In this document: positions 36,385 to 46,333 of the stretch, in pieces | Numbering within the stretch: the first letter of the stretch is position 1 | How the letters are laid out: each line of letters opens with the position of its first letter | Assembly: GCA_029582265.1 (NCBI GenBank) | Contig: CM055816.1 | Location: 23,771,825 to 23,835,824, forward strand | Reading direction: 5' to 3' | Origin: Zoroaster sp. YZ-2022 | Taxonomy: Eukaryota; Echinodermata; Asteroidea; Forcipulatida; Zoroasteridae | Length of the DNA stretch: 64,000 bases | Translations under genes and position numbers: made by a program | Notes under the pieces: model-generated | The model's database searches: none | Seen by the model: only the letters and a program-made list of their open reading frames with translations | What the model was told of the DNA's origin: nothing

Positions 36385-36608
36385 GGATGTTTAATTTTGG
36401 AGGATTTACAGACTCTCCAACATCCCCACAAACAAGAAACTAGAGGTTTGGACACAATACAGGCTACTTCTTTATGTCCTTGCTAGCAACTTTCAAGAAC
36501 GTTTTGAGGCAAAGAGAGATTTGTAAAAAATCCTGAAATCAGGAAAAATCCCAGACCTGAGGTATAGGTGGACATAGTTTACCTCTGTACTTGATGATCA
36601 GCAGTGCT

Positions 36609-37085
36609 GCCTGGGGAGGGGTGCAGGACTGGGTGGTGATGGGGGTAGGACTGGGTGGTGATAGGTGCAGGACTGGGCGGTGATGGGGTGCAGGACTGGG
36701 CGGTGATGGGGTGCAGGACTGGGCGGTGATGGGGTGCAGGACTGGGCGGTGATGGGGTGCAGGGCTGGGCGGTGATGGGGTGCAGGACTGGGCGGTGATG
36801 GGGTGCAGGGCTGGGCGGTGATGGGGTGCAGGGCTGGGCGGTGATGGGGTGCAGGGCTGGGCGGTGATGGGGTGCAGGGCTGGGCGGTGATGGGGTGCAG
36901 GACGGGGCGGTGATGGGGTGCAGGACTGGGTGGTGATGGGGTGCAGGACTGGGTGGTGATGGGGTGCAGGACTGGGTGGTGATGGGTGTAGGACTGGGTG
37001 GTGATGGGGTGCAGGACTGGGTGGTGATGGGTGTAGGACTGGGTGGTGATGGGGTGCAGGACTGGGTGGTGATGGGGTGCAGGAC
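36609..37085 (+). repeat. 23-bp minisatellite that runs into a TOMM70 exon
   Basis: About 20 copies of GGTGATGGGGTGCAGGACTG plus three bases. The variants GGGC and GGGT alternate in blocks. On the minus strand the array begins exactly where the recognisable TOMM70 coding of the exon at 37148 ends. Confidence 0.95.
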
Positions 37086-37148
37086 TTAGTGTCTATCTGC
37101 AATGCTTTCTTGATCATCCCTATTGCTCCATCAGCATCTTTCTTCCAA
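37085..37148 (-). CDS. TOMM70: TOMM70 exon (C), coding continues into a minisatellite
   Basis: After a TTCTTCATCTAAG acceptor, the minus strand encodes WKKDADGAIGMIKKALQID, matching the TPR region of TOM70 that follows the TYVHKG-type turn. The incoming phase fits the preceding exon: two bases (GG) plus T. About five residues expected between the G and the W are missing. The family continues with a conserved AYET-GTIEVQRG helix; here the frame instead enters the 23-bp minisatellite at TKSCTP and stays open through it to a stop at 36539. A GT donor (AGAGGTAAAC) lies near 36590. TOM70 is the mitochondrial outer-membrane receptor for carrier preproteins. The exon may be damaged or misassembled. 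Confidence 0.65.
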
Positions 37149-37728
37149 CTTAGATGAAGAAATAATAACAGGATGTAATGTCAGTTAGGAATATTGACTG
37201 ATATGGGATTATAACCAATGACAGCTTCAATGACAGCTTTACTTCAAAACCATTTATGGTTCAATTATTTATTTATTTATTTATTGATAAGTGTATTTAA
37301 TAACTTTTGTAAACATTATTTTAAAGACATTTACACAAAGTTTTTCTGAAGCAGAGTAGACACAATCTAAATCGTTCCTTCTATCACTTTATTCAGTTTC
37401 CAATAAAGTACTGACTGTCTCAGGGAAGCCTTTTTTTCCTCAAAATCATTATAATACTCTACTGACTGAGTGACAGAGACAAAATATTTTATCAGACTAA
37501 CGCCAGTCATCCTGATAATCAAATTTCCTTACTAATACAAAAAAATCTAAATAAATTGAATGTAAAATTGTTTTGTAAAAATGTGAAAGACATGTGGAAT
37601 CATTTTTTGATTTGATTTGGTTTGATTTATTTACTTATTTATTTTTTTTGGGGGGAGTGGGTTTACCTTGGGTATAAAGTAAATGAAAATAAATGAAAAT
37701 AAAATATAAATAAATAAAAGTCACTTAC
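37149..37728. other. Intron between TOMM70 exons B and C
   Basis: AT-rich sequence with no coding signal, bounded by a GTAAGT donor and a CTAAG acceptor on the minus strand. Confidence 0.6.
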
Positions 37729-37826
37729 CCTCGATGTACATAAGCAGTTGGGTTATCTGGTTCTAGCGCTATGGCTTTCTGGAAATGCTCATCTGCAATG
37801 GAGAATTGTCCTTGATCACTCTGAGC
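37729..37826 (-). CDS. TOMM70: TOMM70 exon (B), TPR segment
   Basis: This 98-bp exon sits between a TTTTATCCAG acceptor and a GG|GTAAGT donor. It encodes AQSDQGQFSIADEHFQKAIA then LEPDNPTAYVHRG, a textbook match to the TOM70 TPR helix pair around LEPDNATTYVHKG. It starts in phase 0, directly continuing the ...FALYAQ end of exon A, and ends in phase 2. All features are consistent with a functional exon. The protein is the cytosol-facing chaperone-docking and preprotein receptor of the TOM complex. Confidence 0.88.
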
Positions 37827-38408
37827 CTGGATAAAATACAACAATGAGGGCAGTATTTGTGAATTCTATTTGACATAAAATGAGGTCAAAATACGACTAA
37901 AAGACTCGTTATTCAATTACATATTGCAGGACCCAAGTTCATTATGATGTAATCTTCAAGGCAGTACCTTTGGTCCTGACTACTATTAATATAAAACAAC
38001 AACATAGTTTGAAAGGCACCAGTCTATTTTGATAAGCTTCAATGTGATTCCCATTGACCCGTGTGTTACAAAACCAAGATGGCTGTTCTGTAAAAAGGAT
38101 CTATTGAAATCATTTCCACCGCGGCAGCTCTCCCCCTGACAGATACCCCCTGACCTCATTACCCTACTCCCTCTTCCCTTGACTAGTTATCTGCAACCCT
38201 TTACTTTCTTCAATCTACCCTCCAACCCGACCACATCACCAATGCCCCACCCATACCTGGGCCAAGAGCTCAAAGAGTTTGACGCACACAAAAAACGTCT
38301 TGGTGATATTTTAAACTATTTTCCTTAAGGATTCTAAGGTACCCATTCCCTTTCTCCCAACCCCATCACCCTGAAACCACCCTTCAAACAACCCTCATAT
38401 TCCCCTGC
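37827..38408. other. TOMM70 intron, distal part
   Basis: Non-coding. A degenerate relative of the 136-bp unit is visible around 38255-38360 (CCTGGGC, CTTGGTG, AGGATTCTAAGGTACCCATTC). Confidence 0.5.
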
Positions 38409-39704
38409 TTACCTGGGCATACAGTGCAAAGGCCTCAGCACACAAGAGAAAGTACCCATTCCCCTCCCTACCAAACCCCTCTCCTTTCCACCAAACCCCT
38501 CCCTTCCCCCATAGTCCGTCCTTACCTGGGCATACAGATAAGCTTGGGTGATATCGATTTTTTTTCATCCAAGATATATCGTCAAACATATATCATGATT
38601 TTCGATAGTATCGATTTTTTTTTTGTTCATTCAAAGGGCTGACAATGACAGGTATGTATCCCTCTGTCATGATAATAAGTTACAATAAATCGCCAGTGCT
38701 TAGCTGAGAGACACATACAACTGCACCATTCGCTCGAGCACTATGGACATTGGGAAATTCGTGACTTGACTCACAATCGCAATTTTTGTTTTTTAATCGC
38801 GATATATTTTTTAATCCCAATTTTTTTCATCACGATTTGCCAATATCTTGATAACTTGAAAAGTTCACGATATCGTAATCGAAAAAAAAAAGGTATCGCT
38901 ATGTACAATATCATGTTATATCGCCCAAGATACAGAGCAGAGGCCTCAGCACATGTAGGACACTTGGTACCCATTCCTCTCCCCACCACCCCCTCCCACC
39001 TTACCCCTGTCTTCCCCTACTTACCTGGGCATAGAGTGTAATGGCCTCAGCACATGTAGGAAACTTCTTGGTGCTGTTTCAAACTGTTCTCTAGGATTCC
39101 AAGGTACCCATTCCTCTCCCCACCACCCCCTCCCACCCTACCCCCATAGTCCCTACTTACCTGGGCATAGAGTGCAATGGCCTCAGCACATATAGGAAAC
39201 TTCTTGGTGCTGTTTCAAACTGTTCTCTAGGATTCCAAGGTACCCATTCCTCTCCCAACCACCCCCTCCCACCCTACCCCCATAGTCCCTACATACCTGG
39301 GCATAGAGTGCAATGGCCTCAGCACATGTAGGAAACTTCTTGGTGCTATTTCAAACTGTTCTCTAGGATTCCAAGGTACCCATTCCTCTCCCAACCACCC
39401 CCTCCCACCCTACCCCCATAGTCCCTACTTACCTGGACATACAGTGCAAAGGCCTCAGCACATGTAGGAAACTTCTTGGTGCTGTTTCAAACTGTTCTCT
39501 AGGATTCCAAGGTACCCATTCCACTCCCAACCACCCCCTCCCACCCTACCCCCATAGTCCCTACTTACCTGGGCATACAGTGCAAAGGCCTCAGCACATG
39601 TAGGAAACTTCTTGGTGCTGTTTCAAACTGTTCTCTAGGATTCCAAGGTACCCATTCCTCTCCCAACCACCCCCTCCCACCCTACCCCCATAGTCCCTAC
39701 TTAC
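38409..39704 (-). repeat. 136-bp array duplicating a TOMM70 exon end and its splice donor
   Basis: Donor-containing words (plus strand TTACCTGGGCATA) occur at 39021, 39157, 39293, 39429, 39565 and 39701, exactly 136 bp apart, with older degraded units at 38409 and 38521. Each unit holds on the minus strand TTTCCTACATGTGCTGAGGC, the last exon codons, CCCAG|GTAAGT and the pyrimidine-rich intron start. Only the rightmost unit is joined to the full exon A. One donor is altered to GTATGT (39293). Confidence 0.92.
38540..38929. mobile_element. Inverted-repeat element inserted in the 136-bp array
   Basis: Begins AAGCTTGGGTGATATCGA and ends TTATATCGCCCAAG. The flanks carry ATACAGA at 38532-38538 and 38930-38936, a likely 7-8 bp target duplication as made by hAT elements; the uninterrupted units read GCATACAGTG. 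AT-rich centre without coding capacity. Confidence 0.7.
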
Positions 39705-39899
39705 CTGGGCATAGAGTGCAAAGGCCTCAGCACATGTAGGAAACTTCTTGGTGCTATCTTCAAGCTGTTGCATTGCTGTTTGTAGCTGCATAGGACTCTG
39801 ATGGACTAGTGCCAGTCTATATTTAGCATAGCTATATATACCGAGCATGTGCCAAGGCAAAGTCACTCTTGAGTTTGTTACACTTCTCAAAGTCCAGAG
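39705..39899 (-). CDS. TOMM70: TOMM70 exon (A), truncated by an LTR and frameshifted
   Basis: The minus strand encodes LDFEKCNKLKSDFALAHAR, then YAKYRLALVHQSP, then KKFPTCAEAFALYAQ at a CAG|GTAAGT donor, matching TOM70 from its ADFDECIRL-like helix to CAEGYALYAQ. Its upstream boundary is lost because a Gypsy LTR starts at 39900, and no earlier TOMM70 exon was recognised to the right of the element. Between the first and second blocks lies (TA)4 at 39833-39840; four extra bases there throw the blocks into different frames, whereas (TA)2 would keep them together. It is therefore a damaged exon in this sequence, by real mutation or by sequencing error. Confidence 0.8.
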
Positions 39900-40097
39900 T
39901 GTTGTGTCTTCCACTTTTAGCTAACACAAACAAATAACTTTAACTAGGACAAATCATTGGAGTCCTCAAATTTAATGTCGCACTTTCACGTTGACTCGAT
40001 CTAACCAACTTAACATGGCGGCGGCCTTCATGCACATGACCTTTGACATACATGTACTTGCAACTAGACTGGCTACAAGTCGCCTGTAAACACAACA
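39900..40097 (-). repeat. 3' LTR
   Basis: 198 bp with TGTTG/CAACA ends. It differs from the other LTR by an extra 6 bases within GACATACATGTACTTG and three substitutions. Confidence 0.93.
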
Positions 40098-40111
40098 TCC
40101 CTCCTTTTTTT
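40098..40111 (-). promoter_or_regulatory. Polypurine tract
   Basis: The minus strand reads AAAAAAAGGAGGGA immediately before the 3' LTR, the expected plus-strand priming site for reverse transcription. Confidence 0.85.
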
Positions 40112-40267
40112 ATAGATAAGATGCCAACTACTGTGATCAATGGGAAAACACTGAATGTGGTGCATGGATGATAGGCCAAATATCTTTAACACATCTCAAC
40201 TTTTTTAACTTGAATAAACAAAGAATCATGCTTTAAACGCAACAGGTTTAACTTCTGTCCAGTTCAT

Positions 40268-43096
40268 TCAGTTTAGAACATAGTCTTTGTACTTCGGGTG
40301 CATGCCGCACTGTCTCTTGGGTCTAGCACCGTGTGGGGAAGATTGCTCAGTTCTGACTAATGGGGTCGTGACTGGATTAGCAACAGCCAAACTCTGAGTT
40401 GGGGAAACTGAAGTTTGGTCTGGGGCGGTACTGCTGTCATCCGCTTTGGGTGATGGAATGACAGGATCGGACGGTGGCATGCCTGCGTCACTCGCGTTTT
40501 GCACAAATTTCCGCACGTGACTTGTGTTTCGCGAATACTGAGCGCCTTTCGGAGATGCAACTACGACACTGTTGCCAGTTTTACTCACAATTGTGAACGG
40601 TTCAGGGTTGAAGGGGGTAGAAAACTTGTTTGTTTTCTCTTGCCTCACAAGGACTTGATCGCCGACCTGCACTTCCGAGTACTTAGCGTTCCGACGAGCG
40701 TCTGCATACAGCTTGGCTTTTCCTTTGCACTCTGCATCGCGGTCACGAATTTCCAGGTCTGAGCGATTATCAGCACGGAACAGTGGTAGTTTTCCTCGCA
40801 TTTTTCGATTGAACAACAACTCGGCAGGCGTTTTCCTTGTGGCGGGGTGCTCAGTGGCGCGATATTTCGTGACGTATTTGCGTAGTTCCTTTCGCCAGTT
40901 TTGACCTTCAGCCTGTGCGATACGGATTCGTTTGAAGATTGAGTCATTTTGGCGTTCCACTTCGCCGTTTGCTTGAGCCCACTTAGCCGTTACTTTCACA
41001 TGGTCTATCCCGTTCTCCTCACAGAAATCACGAAACTCCTGAGAACGGAACTGGGGACCATTGTCGGATTTTAGTGTCACCGGAAGTCCATGACGGCTGA
41101 ATATTTCCTCAAGGGAGTCAATGACTTTATCTGCGGTAGTGGAGCTCAGTATCTGATATTCGTAATATCGGCTGTAGTAATCGATAACTACCAGAACGGA
41201 ATGTCCTGACGGAAATGGTCCGAGTAAATCGGTTGCTAAGTCCTGCCAAGGACCGTCGGGGAGCGTCGTTGGTCTCAGCGGTTCAGGGGGGTCAGGTCGT
41301 GCTACGATTTGACATCCATGGCACGATTTGCAGAATTTCTCTGCAGCCTTTTCCATTGCTGGCCACCATACCTTGGTACGAAGGTTTTGTTTAGTTCCCA
41401 CAACACCCAGGTGACCCTCGTGCGCGAGAGCTAATGCTTGTTGCCTTAGTTTCCTTGGTAGAACGATGCGCGTCCCGCGTAGGATTAGTTGTCCAATGGC
41501 ACACAATTCTCCTGCGATTGGCGCGTATGCCTTACAGTTTTCAAACTTTCCAGTGCGAATTGCATCTCTTACAACTGCGAGCTCTTCATCCTCCGCGGAC
41601 GCGATTTCGACTTGTTTCGTAGTCAAAGCACATGGCGTGGCAGACACGGCGATAAAGCGAACATACCCGTCTGCGCCGTGATTATGCTTGAATTCACTCT
41701 TGCCTTGTGAAAGCCGAGACAAAGCGTCAGCGATGTTTTCGCGTCCTGGGATGTACACAACTCTGTAATCGTACGGCTGTAAGCGTAATACCCAACGCTC
41801 GATTCGCGCACAAGGTTTGGACCGGGGTTTATATATCGCCTCTAATGGCTTGTGATCAGTCAGTAGCTCAAAACTGCGACCATAGATGAATGCGTGAAAT
41901 CTTTCACAAGCCCAGACGAGTGATAGGGCTTCCTTCTCTGTCTGCGAATATCTCCTCTCGCAATCTGTCAGGCTGCGACTGGCATAACATACTGGAACCA
42001 AACCGTTGCGTTGTTCCTGGACTAGTACGGCACCCAGCCCTACTGGACTCGCGTCAGCTATCACCTTTGTTAGTGCATTCTTGTCGTAGTACGCTAGCGT
42101 AGTCGCGTTCGCGAGGCTCTCCTTTAGCGTGTTGAAGGCTGTTCGCTGGTGAGGCCCAAATTTAAACGGAACGCCCTTCCTGGTTAGTTTACGAAGTGGA
42201 TCGGACACTGTAGCGAAGTTGGGTATGAATCTGCTACTAAATCCAACTAGGCCAAGAAAGCTTCGAATCTCTGAGACGCTTTCCGGTTCTCGAAATTCTG
42301 CCACAGCTTTTACGCGTTCTTGTGTAGGTCCAATGCCCTTCTCGGATAGTAAGATTTCCATGAATATCAACCGACACATGTTGAACAGGCATTTATCTGG
42401 GTTCAAGGTGAGGCCTAACTCCTGCAATCTGCGCAGCACAGCGAACACTCTGTTATCGTGTGTCTCCTTGTCAGGGGCGTGAACGATGATGTCATCTGAG
42501 ATGTTTTCCACACCTTCGAGTCCCGCTAGTGCCTTTGCGATCATATACTGGTACTGCTCGCTCGCGGAACTAACTCCAAAGAGTAGTCGTTTATACTGAT
42601 ATAGACCACAGTGTGTAACAAAGGTTGTGATCCCTCGCGATTCCATATCAAGCTCCAGCTGGTGGTAGCCCCATTTGAGGTCGAGTTTGCTGAAGAACTT
42701 TGAGCCATTCATTGTCTGCAATAGCTCATCGACTGTGGGTATTGGATGACGACCACGTATTATCGCTTCATTAGCGCGTCTCATATCGAGGCAGAGTCGT
42801 ATGTCACCATTCGGTTTTGGCACCGTGACTACTGGATTGACCCAAGGGGTTGGACCGTTGACATGCTCAATGATGTCCAGTTATTCCAACTCGCGAATCT
42901 TTTCCTCCACCCTACTGCGTAAATTGAATGGAGTGCGTCTAAGTGGTTGTGCTACTGGCTTGACCGAGGGGTCAATGTGAAGCTTCACTTGTTCAGTCGT
43001 AAGCTTACCTACGCCTTTGAACACATCCGGAAATTGTTTGTGGAACTGTTTTATGTTATCTGTACTCCGCGTCGAGCTACTCTTTGTGCACATCAA
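40268..43096 (-). CDS. pol: Gypsy pol: reverse transcriptase, RNase H, integrase (one stop)
   Basis: The frame runs from the protease junction to 40268. A TAA at 42881-42883 splits it just before the first RT motif; the 851 codons after it (first residue at 42823) are open. In those residues, RT shows LDLKWGYHQ (47-55) and the catalytic motif as ISDD (108-111), the form usual in Mag-type elements. RNase H has IADAS with D257, a Glu near 298 and TDHKPL with D323. Integrase has an HHCC finger (H468, H471, C501, C504) and a DDE core at D532, D587 and E621. The C-terminus is proline and serine rich. It is in the +1 frame relative to gag-protease, with about 20 bases of overlap at 43077-43096. The stop argues for an inactive copy. 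Confidence 0.92.
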
Positions 43097-44358
43097 TACT
43101 GGCTACTGCATCAACACCAATTTTGAGCACACCCAGTTTCATTGCAGTATCCTTGCCAAGTAAGGGAACACCTTTGCCCTTGATGACAATGAATTCAGCT
43201 GGTACAGATTTTTCTGCGATACGCGCTTCACAGCTGAAGAGACCTTTCAAAGATAGAGCTTGGTCAGCACCATATGCCCACAATTTTCTGTCTGGTGGAG
43301 CTACACGTGATTCACACTTAACTTTGTCACGCTTCAGCGATTCCCACGTACATTCATCTATCACATTGCTAGTGGCCCCGGAATCGATCAACATGTCAAG
43401 GTCAACCCCACCAACATTTACTTTCATCTTATTTGAATAAGTACCCTCACGAATGAGAAATGCGTAGTCATGCAATGGTTCTGAATCAAAATGCTCCTCA
43501 CCGACTTGGTTGACTCTTGGTTTGGACTTTGTCTTGCAGACTTTGGCAAAATGATCTCTTCCAGAACATTTGTTGCATGTCTGGCCTCTTGCGGGGCACT
43601 TGGGGTCACGGCCAAAATGCCCAGTTTTACCACATCTGTAGCAAGCGCCTTTAGAAGTAGTAGCGGATTTCCCTGATTGGTTTTCCTGCCTCGGAGCTTT
43701 GGATTGTTGGGTCTCCTTTTTAGGCTTGTTTGGCTTGTCGTGAGATCTTGGTTTCCTGGCAACCACCCGATTGACATTGTCAGACTGAGGATTTTTGCTT
43801 TTGACAGACAATGCAGCCATTTGCACTTCTATCTTTTCACATTTATCAGCCACCTTCAATGTCTTTTCAAGAGTTAGTTCATCCCCTGTTTCCAATAGCT
43901 TGCGTCTAACATAATCGGATTTGCACTTACTCAATACAGCATCTCTTATCTGGTTGTCTTTTTCCCCTCCAAAATCACAATCTCTAGCCGCCCTGCGAAG
44001 TCTGGTTACAAATTGCATTACCGTTTCTCCTTCCTTTTGGACGAGCTGGTGGAATGTCTGCCGTGCGAATGCTGCATTTTTCTTGGGCACGAAGTATTTG
44101 TTAAGTGCTTTTTTGGTACCATCATAATCCGTAGCATCGCCCGTGTCCGGTAGAGTGGAGAAAATTTCCTGGACGTCTGGTCCGGCAAGATGGAGCAATA
44201 GCGCACGTCGTCTTAACCTCCGGTGCCGTGGTAGGCCCGACGATATGGCCTTTGCCATCCGCATACAACTCGAACGATGTGAGCCACCTTTCCCATCGTG
44301 GTCCAAGAGTCGCCGGCTCCGAATAACAGTCAAAAACGGGGATTACTGTTTTTTCCAT
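43077..44358 (-). CDS. gag: Gypsy gag and aspartic protease (frameshifted)
   Basis: The first ATG after the primer site (44358) opens a Mag-type gag with WERWLTSFELYADGKG. Near 44211 the reading frame shifts by one base, and RRRALLLHLAGPDVQEIF continues in the main frame to a stop at 43077. The main frame contains a capsid-like helical region, a CCHC zinc knuckle (CYRCGKTGHFGRDPKC) with a second cysteine pair (CNKC), and the retropepsin motif LIDSGATSN. Protease is thus joined to gag rather than to pol. The N-terminal shift is probably a mutation; the shift into pol could be a mutation or a programmed +1 event. Confidence 0.88.
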
Positions 44359-44373
44359 TACTATTAGAGTTTT

Positions 44374-44384
44374 CCTCGTCGCCA
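44374..44384 (-). promoter_or_regulatory. Primer binding site, tRNA-Ser(GCU)-like
   Basis: The minus strand reads TGGCGACGAGG one base after the 5' LTR, complementary to a CCTCGTCGCCA 3' end as in animal tRNA-Ser(GCU). Confidence 0.75.
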
Positions 44385-44385
44385 A

Positions 44386-44577
44386 TGTTGCGTCTTCCAC
44401 TTTTAGCTAACACAAACAAATAACTTTAACTAGGACAAATCATTGGAGTCCTCAAATTTAATGTCGCACTTTCACGTTGACTCGATCTAACCAACTTAAC
44501 ATGGCGGCGGCCTTCATGCACATGACCTTTGACATACTTGCAACTAGACTGGCTACAAGTCGTTTGTAAACACAACA
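44386..44577 (-). repeat. 5' LTR
   Basis: 192 bp, TGTTG/CAACA ends, more than 98% identical to the 3' LTR outside a 6-bp indel. Confidence 0.93.
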
Positions 44578-44950
44578 CTATACATGCAACAAAAATCCCA
44601 CGTCAGAAAAGTGTTAAGCCTGCTGCTGCTGGTCGCAACTAAATCTATCAGCTAGAACAATTATGTTTCTTTTGTTTACTACTGTGGGCAATATGATCCA
44701 TTATAATGTTAAAGTTTTTGTTGAATTTAAGCATGGTAAGGGATAAGCCCCATCTTATCAGTCATTCTGACATCTAGTCCTTAAAACTGCATGAAAATAT
44801 TACAGCTCAACAACTTTGGTTTTAACTTATGATCATGCGTCTGCTGACAGTTGTATAGAGAAAGTTTGGTCATATTATACACTAATAATCATATCAAGTC
44901 CAGTTAAACTTACACTGCACTCATGCAACTAGAGGTATTGAGTTTGTTAA
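44578..44950. repeat. Repeat R fragment next to the LTR
   Basis: From CTATACATGCAAC onward it matches copies B (about 31059) and C (about 48333), including GTTAAGCCTGCTGCTGCTGG and the SARTIMFLLFTTVGN frame. R sequence expected to the left of this point is absent; the LTR starts instead. Confidence 0.8.
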
Positions 44951-46333
44951 CAACAAACTCGAGGTGTTCGAGAGTGCATCATATGTACGTGATGACGTCA
45001 TCACCTAAATTTGTTAAAAGACAAGAGTTACTTCAGGAGATATGAGTTTTCATAATATATAATTAAAATACCACATATTGTGTTATACTGAATACATTAA
45101 CTTCCTGTTCAGTCATCCCATATAATTTTAAATTATTTTAACCGTAAGTTCTGGTTCAATCATGTGACGTCATTCATACTTCAGAAAATGTTTCCTCATA
45201 ATATGGGTGTCAATTGTGCCAAATTTGGTAAAATTCTGTCTAATGTTTTCTCAAGACAGCAAAAGGTGACTTTTTTAAACCTGTCACTTTTTTAAAACTT
45301 GAACTTCCAGTTTGGACCGGAAGTAAGAGTCAATAAGGTCATGTCTTTGTACCAAATGTCGAGTTCTCCATGTTCTGTATGATTATGAATGAATCAAGAA
45401 ATTATCTATTGTGATTCACAAGATATAAAATATATTGTTTTATTATAATTAATTACGTAATAATTCATTAGATGACCTCACCATGATGTCACAACGTTAC
45501 CTGGAACTATATGTTAAGATCTAACGATTTGTTAAGCTTTAAGGTTCTTTGAACTCCGCAACTATGTTTTGACTGTACAAATACATTTACAGATTAACAG
45601 TCCATTTTCGTAGTTTACAGAGAGCCTACGTTCGTACAGACAAGGTATAACAATGAAATGTAACATGGTGAACATATATTCATGAGCAATCGAATAGCCA
45701 ATAAGAACAATATAAATTTGTTATGATGCAAATATATCCAATCACGATGCGCAGAAAGAGACACGTGATCCTCAAACACAGCCATCATCAGCACCACTCA
45801 GTCTCACAGCTGTGAATATAAAGTCTAAAAGTATAACAATAATACACTTTGACTGGTGTAAAAATAAGTCAAGAAGGATTGTACACAATGAGCTAGCATT
45901 AAGTATCTGGAAACATCAACACTAAACTATCGATTACTGCCCATACTGACACAATTATTCTTCTTCATGATCATGACAAAATAAGATTAATAGTTTGGTT
46001 CAATTTCTGAGATGGGGCGTTGTGATCTGTGATGATGTGATGAAACATTTTTGGAAAAGTCACTAGTGACTTTATGAATGAAGAAGAAACTTACTTTTAC
46101 AAACACCACAACAATATTTTTAGATTTCTATCAAAGACAAAAAATATAATGAAACATATCATTTGGTTTTTGCATAAATTAAAATGAAAAGAAAAACCTG
46201 CACTAACCATTTAGAAATTTGCTAACCGGCTAACCAAAACCAATATCTAAAAATAAACACACAACAATTTTGGAAAATGTTACTAACCATTTTGTTGTTC
46301 TAGACACTTTTTCTGCCACATTAGTTGTTAACG
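44951..46333. other. Gene-free, nothing recognised
   Basis: AT-rich sequence. A hairpin GAGTTTGTT-AAC-AACAAACTC lies at about 44939-44959. No gene or repeat boundary identified. Confidence 0.45.

Larger units (their letters stand above)
39900..44577 (-). mobile_element. Ty3/Gypsy LTR retrotransposon, Mag/SURL-like
   Basis: A 4.68-kb element read on the minus strand: 5' LTR (44386-44577), primer site, gag-protease, RT-RNase H-integrase, polypurine tract, 3' LTR (39900-40097). The LTRs begin TGTTG and end CAACA and differ by three substitutions and one 6-bp indel, so the insertion is young. The coding region nevertheless carries a gag frameshift, a gag-pol frame change and an in-frame stop, so this copy is probably not autonomous. 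No env-like frame. The flanks (CAGAG at the left, CTATA at the right) do not form a target duplication. Confidence 0.93.

Noticed and set aside
43077..43096. Proven programmed +1 frameshift in the Gypsy element
   Set aside because: The overlap allows it, but the copy has other lesions, so a simple indel is equally likely.
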